DNA from: Mycocentrospora acerina
Taxonomy: Eukaryota; Ascomycota; Dothideomycetes; Pleosporales
DNA length: 64,000 nucleotides
Direction: 5' to 3'
NCBI GenBank assembly: GCA_022701365.1
Contig: JAKUHH010000027.1
Coordinates: 1-64,000 of the forward strand
A program made the translations under genes and the position numbers. Of the stretch, positions 61,601-64,000 are shown piece after piece (the first letter of the stretch is position 1; the number at the start of each line of letters is the position of its first letter). The notes beneath the pieces are model-generated. The model made no database searches, was not told the DNA's origin, and saw only the letters and a list, made by a program, of their open reading frames with translations.

Positions 61601-63379
61601 CAGGAGAAAATTGATTATGTCGATACTGTCATTAGTCTTCTTGACATGCAGGAATATTCAGACGCTATTATCGGCGTGCCTGGCGAAGGCCTCAACGTCG
61701 AGCAAAGGAAAAGACTTACCATTGGCGTCGAGCTAGCGGCCCGCCCGCAACTCTTACTCTTTCTTGACGAGCCAACCTCTGGGCTTGACAGTCAAACCTC
61801 GTGGTCTATCTGTAATCTTATGGAGAAACTGACAAAAAGTGGCCAAGCAATTCTATGCACTATTCACCAGCCATCAGCAATCCTCTTTCAGAGATTTGAC
61901 AGGCTTCTGCTTCTTGCCAAGGGAGGAAGAACGGTCTACTTCGGTCCCATCGGACAGAACTCACAATGCCTTATCGATTATTTTGTAAGGAACGGCGGTC
62001 CAGCATGTCCGCCTGGGGCAAACCCCGCCGAGTACATGTTACATGTAATTGGTGCAGCCCCAGGTGCACATACAAACCTTGATTGGCCCGCTATATGGCA
62101 TCAAAGCGCTGAATATCGCGGGGTTCAGGATGAGCTCAACAGATTGTCTTCTGATCTTACATCTCAAGTTTTACATTCGGATGACAAAGACGCTGCCTCT
62201 CTCGGTGAATTTGCGGCACCTTTGAGTTTGCAGTTCCGTGAGGTGGGATTACGTGTCTTTCAGCAATATTGGCGGAGCCCGACATACCTTTATTCAAAGG
62301 CTTTCCTTTCCTGTGGTGCGGTGAGTGATTTTATTGAACAGCCGGCTTGGATTCAGACAGAACATCTACTAACTATTTTCCATTTAGGCTCTTTTCATCG
62401 GACTTTCGTTCCTCAACATCAAGAATACCCAGGGAGGACTTCAAAATCAGTTATTTGGCGTTTTCATCTTCCTAACGGTCTTTAGTCAACTTGTTGACCA
62501 GATTTTGCCAGTATTCGTCTCGCAACGCACCATGTATGAAGCTCGGGAGCGCCCCTCCAAGGCTTACTCCTGGGCAATATTTCTGAGTACAAACATGCTC
62601 GTAGAGGCATTTTGGAACACTGTAGGTTTAAGACTCACCGCAAACCTTATTACATTAACTAATCTATATGGCTAGATTATGGGTGTTTTCAGCTTCATCT
62701 TGTGGTATTTCCCTATAGGCCTTTACCGAAACGCCCGCCAGACCGGAGCTGAGCATTCTCGCGGCACTACAGTCTTTCTCTTTGTTTGGATGTTTTTCGT
62801 CCTTTCGAGTAGCTTTGCCCACTTCGTGATGGCTGGCTTGGAGAATTATGACATAGCCGGTGCCATTGTCGGTCTACTAACCATCATGATGTTCGCATTC
62901 TGCGGGTAAGTTGTTTCAGGAAAACTAAGAAATATGTTTTACTTACTAATCTTATCGGCAGAATTCTTGCTGGCCCCAAATCTCTTCCTCGATTTTGGAT
63001 CTTCATGTATCGCGTCAATCCATTTACGTATTTTGTAGAAGGTTTCTTGGGCACTGCCTTGGCGAATGCGTCCGCATCCTGCGCCTCAAATGAGTTCGTC
63101 TTATTCAATGCACCAAGTGGTAGTACTTGCGGCGAGTACATTCAACCATATATCGGCGTAGCTGGTGGCTTTGTCGCTAATCCCCAGGACTCAAGGAGTT
63201 GCCGATTTTGCCCAATTTCCGAGACCAATGCGTTCTTGAAAGCGGTAAATATCAACTTCGCCAATCGTTGGCGCAACTTCGGCATCATGTGGGCGTTTGT
63301 TATCTTCAATGTTGTCGCCGCGTTTTTCTTGTACTGGTTAGCCCGGGTACCCAAGAAGTCGAAAGTGAAGAAGGAGTGA
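58639..63379 (+). CDS. PDR-type ABC transporter (ABCG full transporter)
   Basis: Plasma-membrane drug or lipid efflux pump, 1,483 residues, with two nucleotide-binding domains each before a membrane domain. Six exons: 58639-59730, 59791-61323, 61376-62320, 62388-62621, 62676-62905 and 62962-63379. NBD1 has the degenerate PDR Walker A (GPPGSGCSTLLRT with Cys for Lys), signature VSGGERKRVTISE and Walker B region CWDNSTRGLDS. NBD2 has the normal Walker A GVSGAGKTTLLDVLA, the degenerate signature LNVEQRKRLTIG and FLDEPTSGLDSQ. This asymmetry is normal for PDR pumps. Each membrane domain has about six helices; the final loop is Cys-rich (SCRFCPIS). All exons join in frame, so it looks functional. 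Such pumps give azole and toxin tolerance; no neighbour shows its cargo. Confidence 0.95.
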
Positions 63380-64000
63380 TGAGTAAAATTCTATCCCCGC
63401 AGGCTATGGAGTCTCGATTTCCCGCAGGGAACGCTTAAAGATCTAAATATGTTCTAACTTGTAATTTATAATATTCGCTTTATAGTTTTAATGTAAACTT
63501 GTATTTCTTGACAGGGTCATGTCACTCTATGACGATTATCGAGAAGAAACTCAACTGGCCATCTAGACATGCAAGGAAGCTTTTTATCAGAATAATGATA
63601 CAGCTTCTTCATGATTCATGAAGAGGTTTCATTTGCTTGTTTCATTGAAAACCCATCCTTGAAACTACGGCAAGACCTTTGTTTCTAAAGTTCATCGGTT
63701 GACTCAAAGCTCTAGTCGTCTTTCTAGTAGAGATAAATTCAGTCGCTGAATCGACTTTATCAAGTTCTTCTTACAACTAGGCTAAGTACTCATCATCGAA
63801 ACCAATTCCTCAAAGCTTCTCATTGATACTAGTTTGAATTTGCCAGCCATTTGAAAGCATTGTGATGGCTGCAAGCTTGAGAACAGCACTGAGAAAGTGA
63901 AACTGGCTAGAGATACGATATTCGCAATACTTGGGCGCGCTCGTAAGTCTTCGAATTATCTTAGTAGATCTTATGATCAGGTCTTTCAAGGTTCAATTTG
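63380..64000. other. Intergenic, window end
   Basis: About 620 bases after the transporter stop with no recognised gene. It contains that gene's 3' end. Confidence 0.45.

Noticed and set aside
1..64000. tRNA, rRNA, CRISPR, telomere repeats, intact transposase or reverse transcriptase
   Set aside because: I looked for the typical motifs and found none.

Overview
The window looks like nuclear DNA of a filamentous ascomycete (Pezizomycotina). Protein genes are interrupted by short introns, mostly about 45-75 bases with GTAAGT-like donors. The families are typical of that group: SAT4/Pth11-like membrane proteins, ACS- and HOL1-type MFS transporters, a PDR-type ABC transporter, BBE-type flavin oxidases, a Zn2Cys6 regulator and GRF and C2H2 zinc-finger proteins. 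I cannot name the species. I see no tRNA, rRNA or CRISPR. Exon limits were worked out by hand from reading frames and splice signals.

Region 1 (about 1.9-22.2 kb) is a compact set of nine genes that reads like a catabolic or specialised-metabolism cluster. It holds an intact SDR, a second SDR with an in-frame stop, a HOL1-type MFS transporter, a cytosolic BBE-type FAD oxidase, a histidinol-dehydrogenase-like enzyme, a CocE/S15 hydrolase, a flavin monooxygenase fused to an acetoacetate-decarboxylase-like domain, a small cupin protein and a regulator with both C2H2 and Zn2Cys6 fingers. Two divergent promoters (6.45-7.21 kb and 13.84-14.39 kb) share a TGCGGGGCC element; the first also has a 14-base GC palindrome. 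A plausible reading is import of a small, possibly aromatic or carboxylated, substrate, ester or amide hydrolysis, oxidation and decarboxylation, with a local regulator. The substrate cannot be read from the sequence.

Region 2 (22.2-38.4 kb) carries a decayed GH3 beta-glucosidase C-terminal half, a secreted M6-like metallopeptidase, a secreted M28 aminopeptidase, a small membrane protein, a sulfotransferase-like P-loop protein, a SAT4/Pth11-like protein and a secreted bicovalent-type BBE oxidase. Region 3 (38.4-45.8 kb) is a gene desert, AT-rich by eye, with one copy of a short dispersed repeat whose other copy lies at 32.7 kb. Region 4 (45.8-64 kb) has an ACS-type MFS transporter, a second SAT4-type protein, an 86-residue GRF zinc-finger protein, an intronless bacterial-looking NYN-LOTUS protein, a small C2H2 protein with a cysteine-rich tail and a full-length PDR-type ABC transporter.

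The most novel items are the monooxygenase-decarboxylase fusion within its cluster, the sulfopropanediol-dehydrogenase-like enzyme beside it, and the NYN-LOTUS gene as a likely transfer from bacteria.
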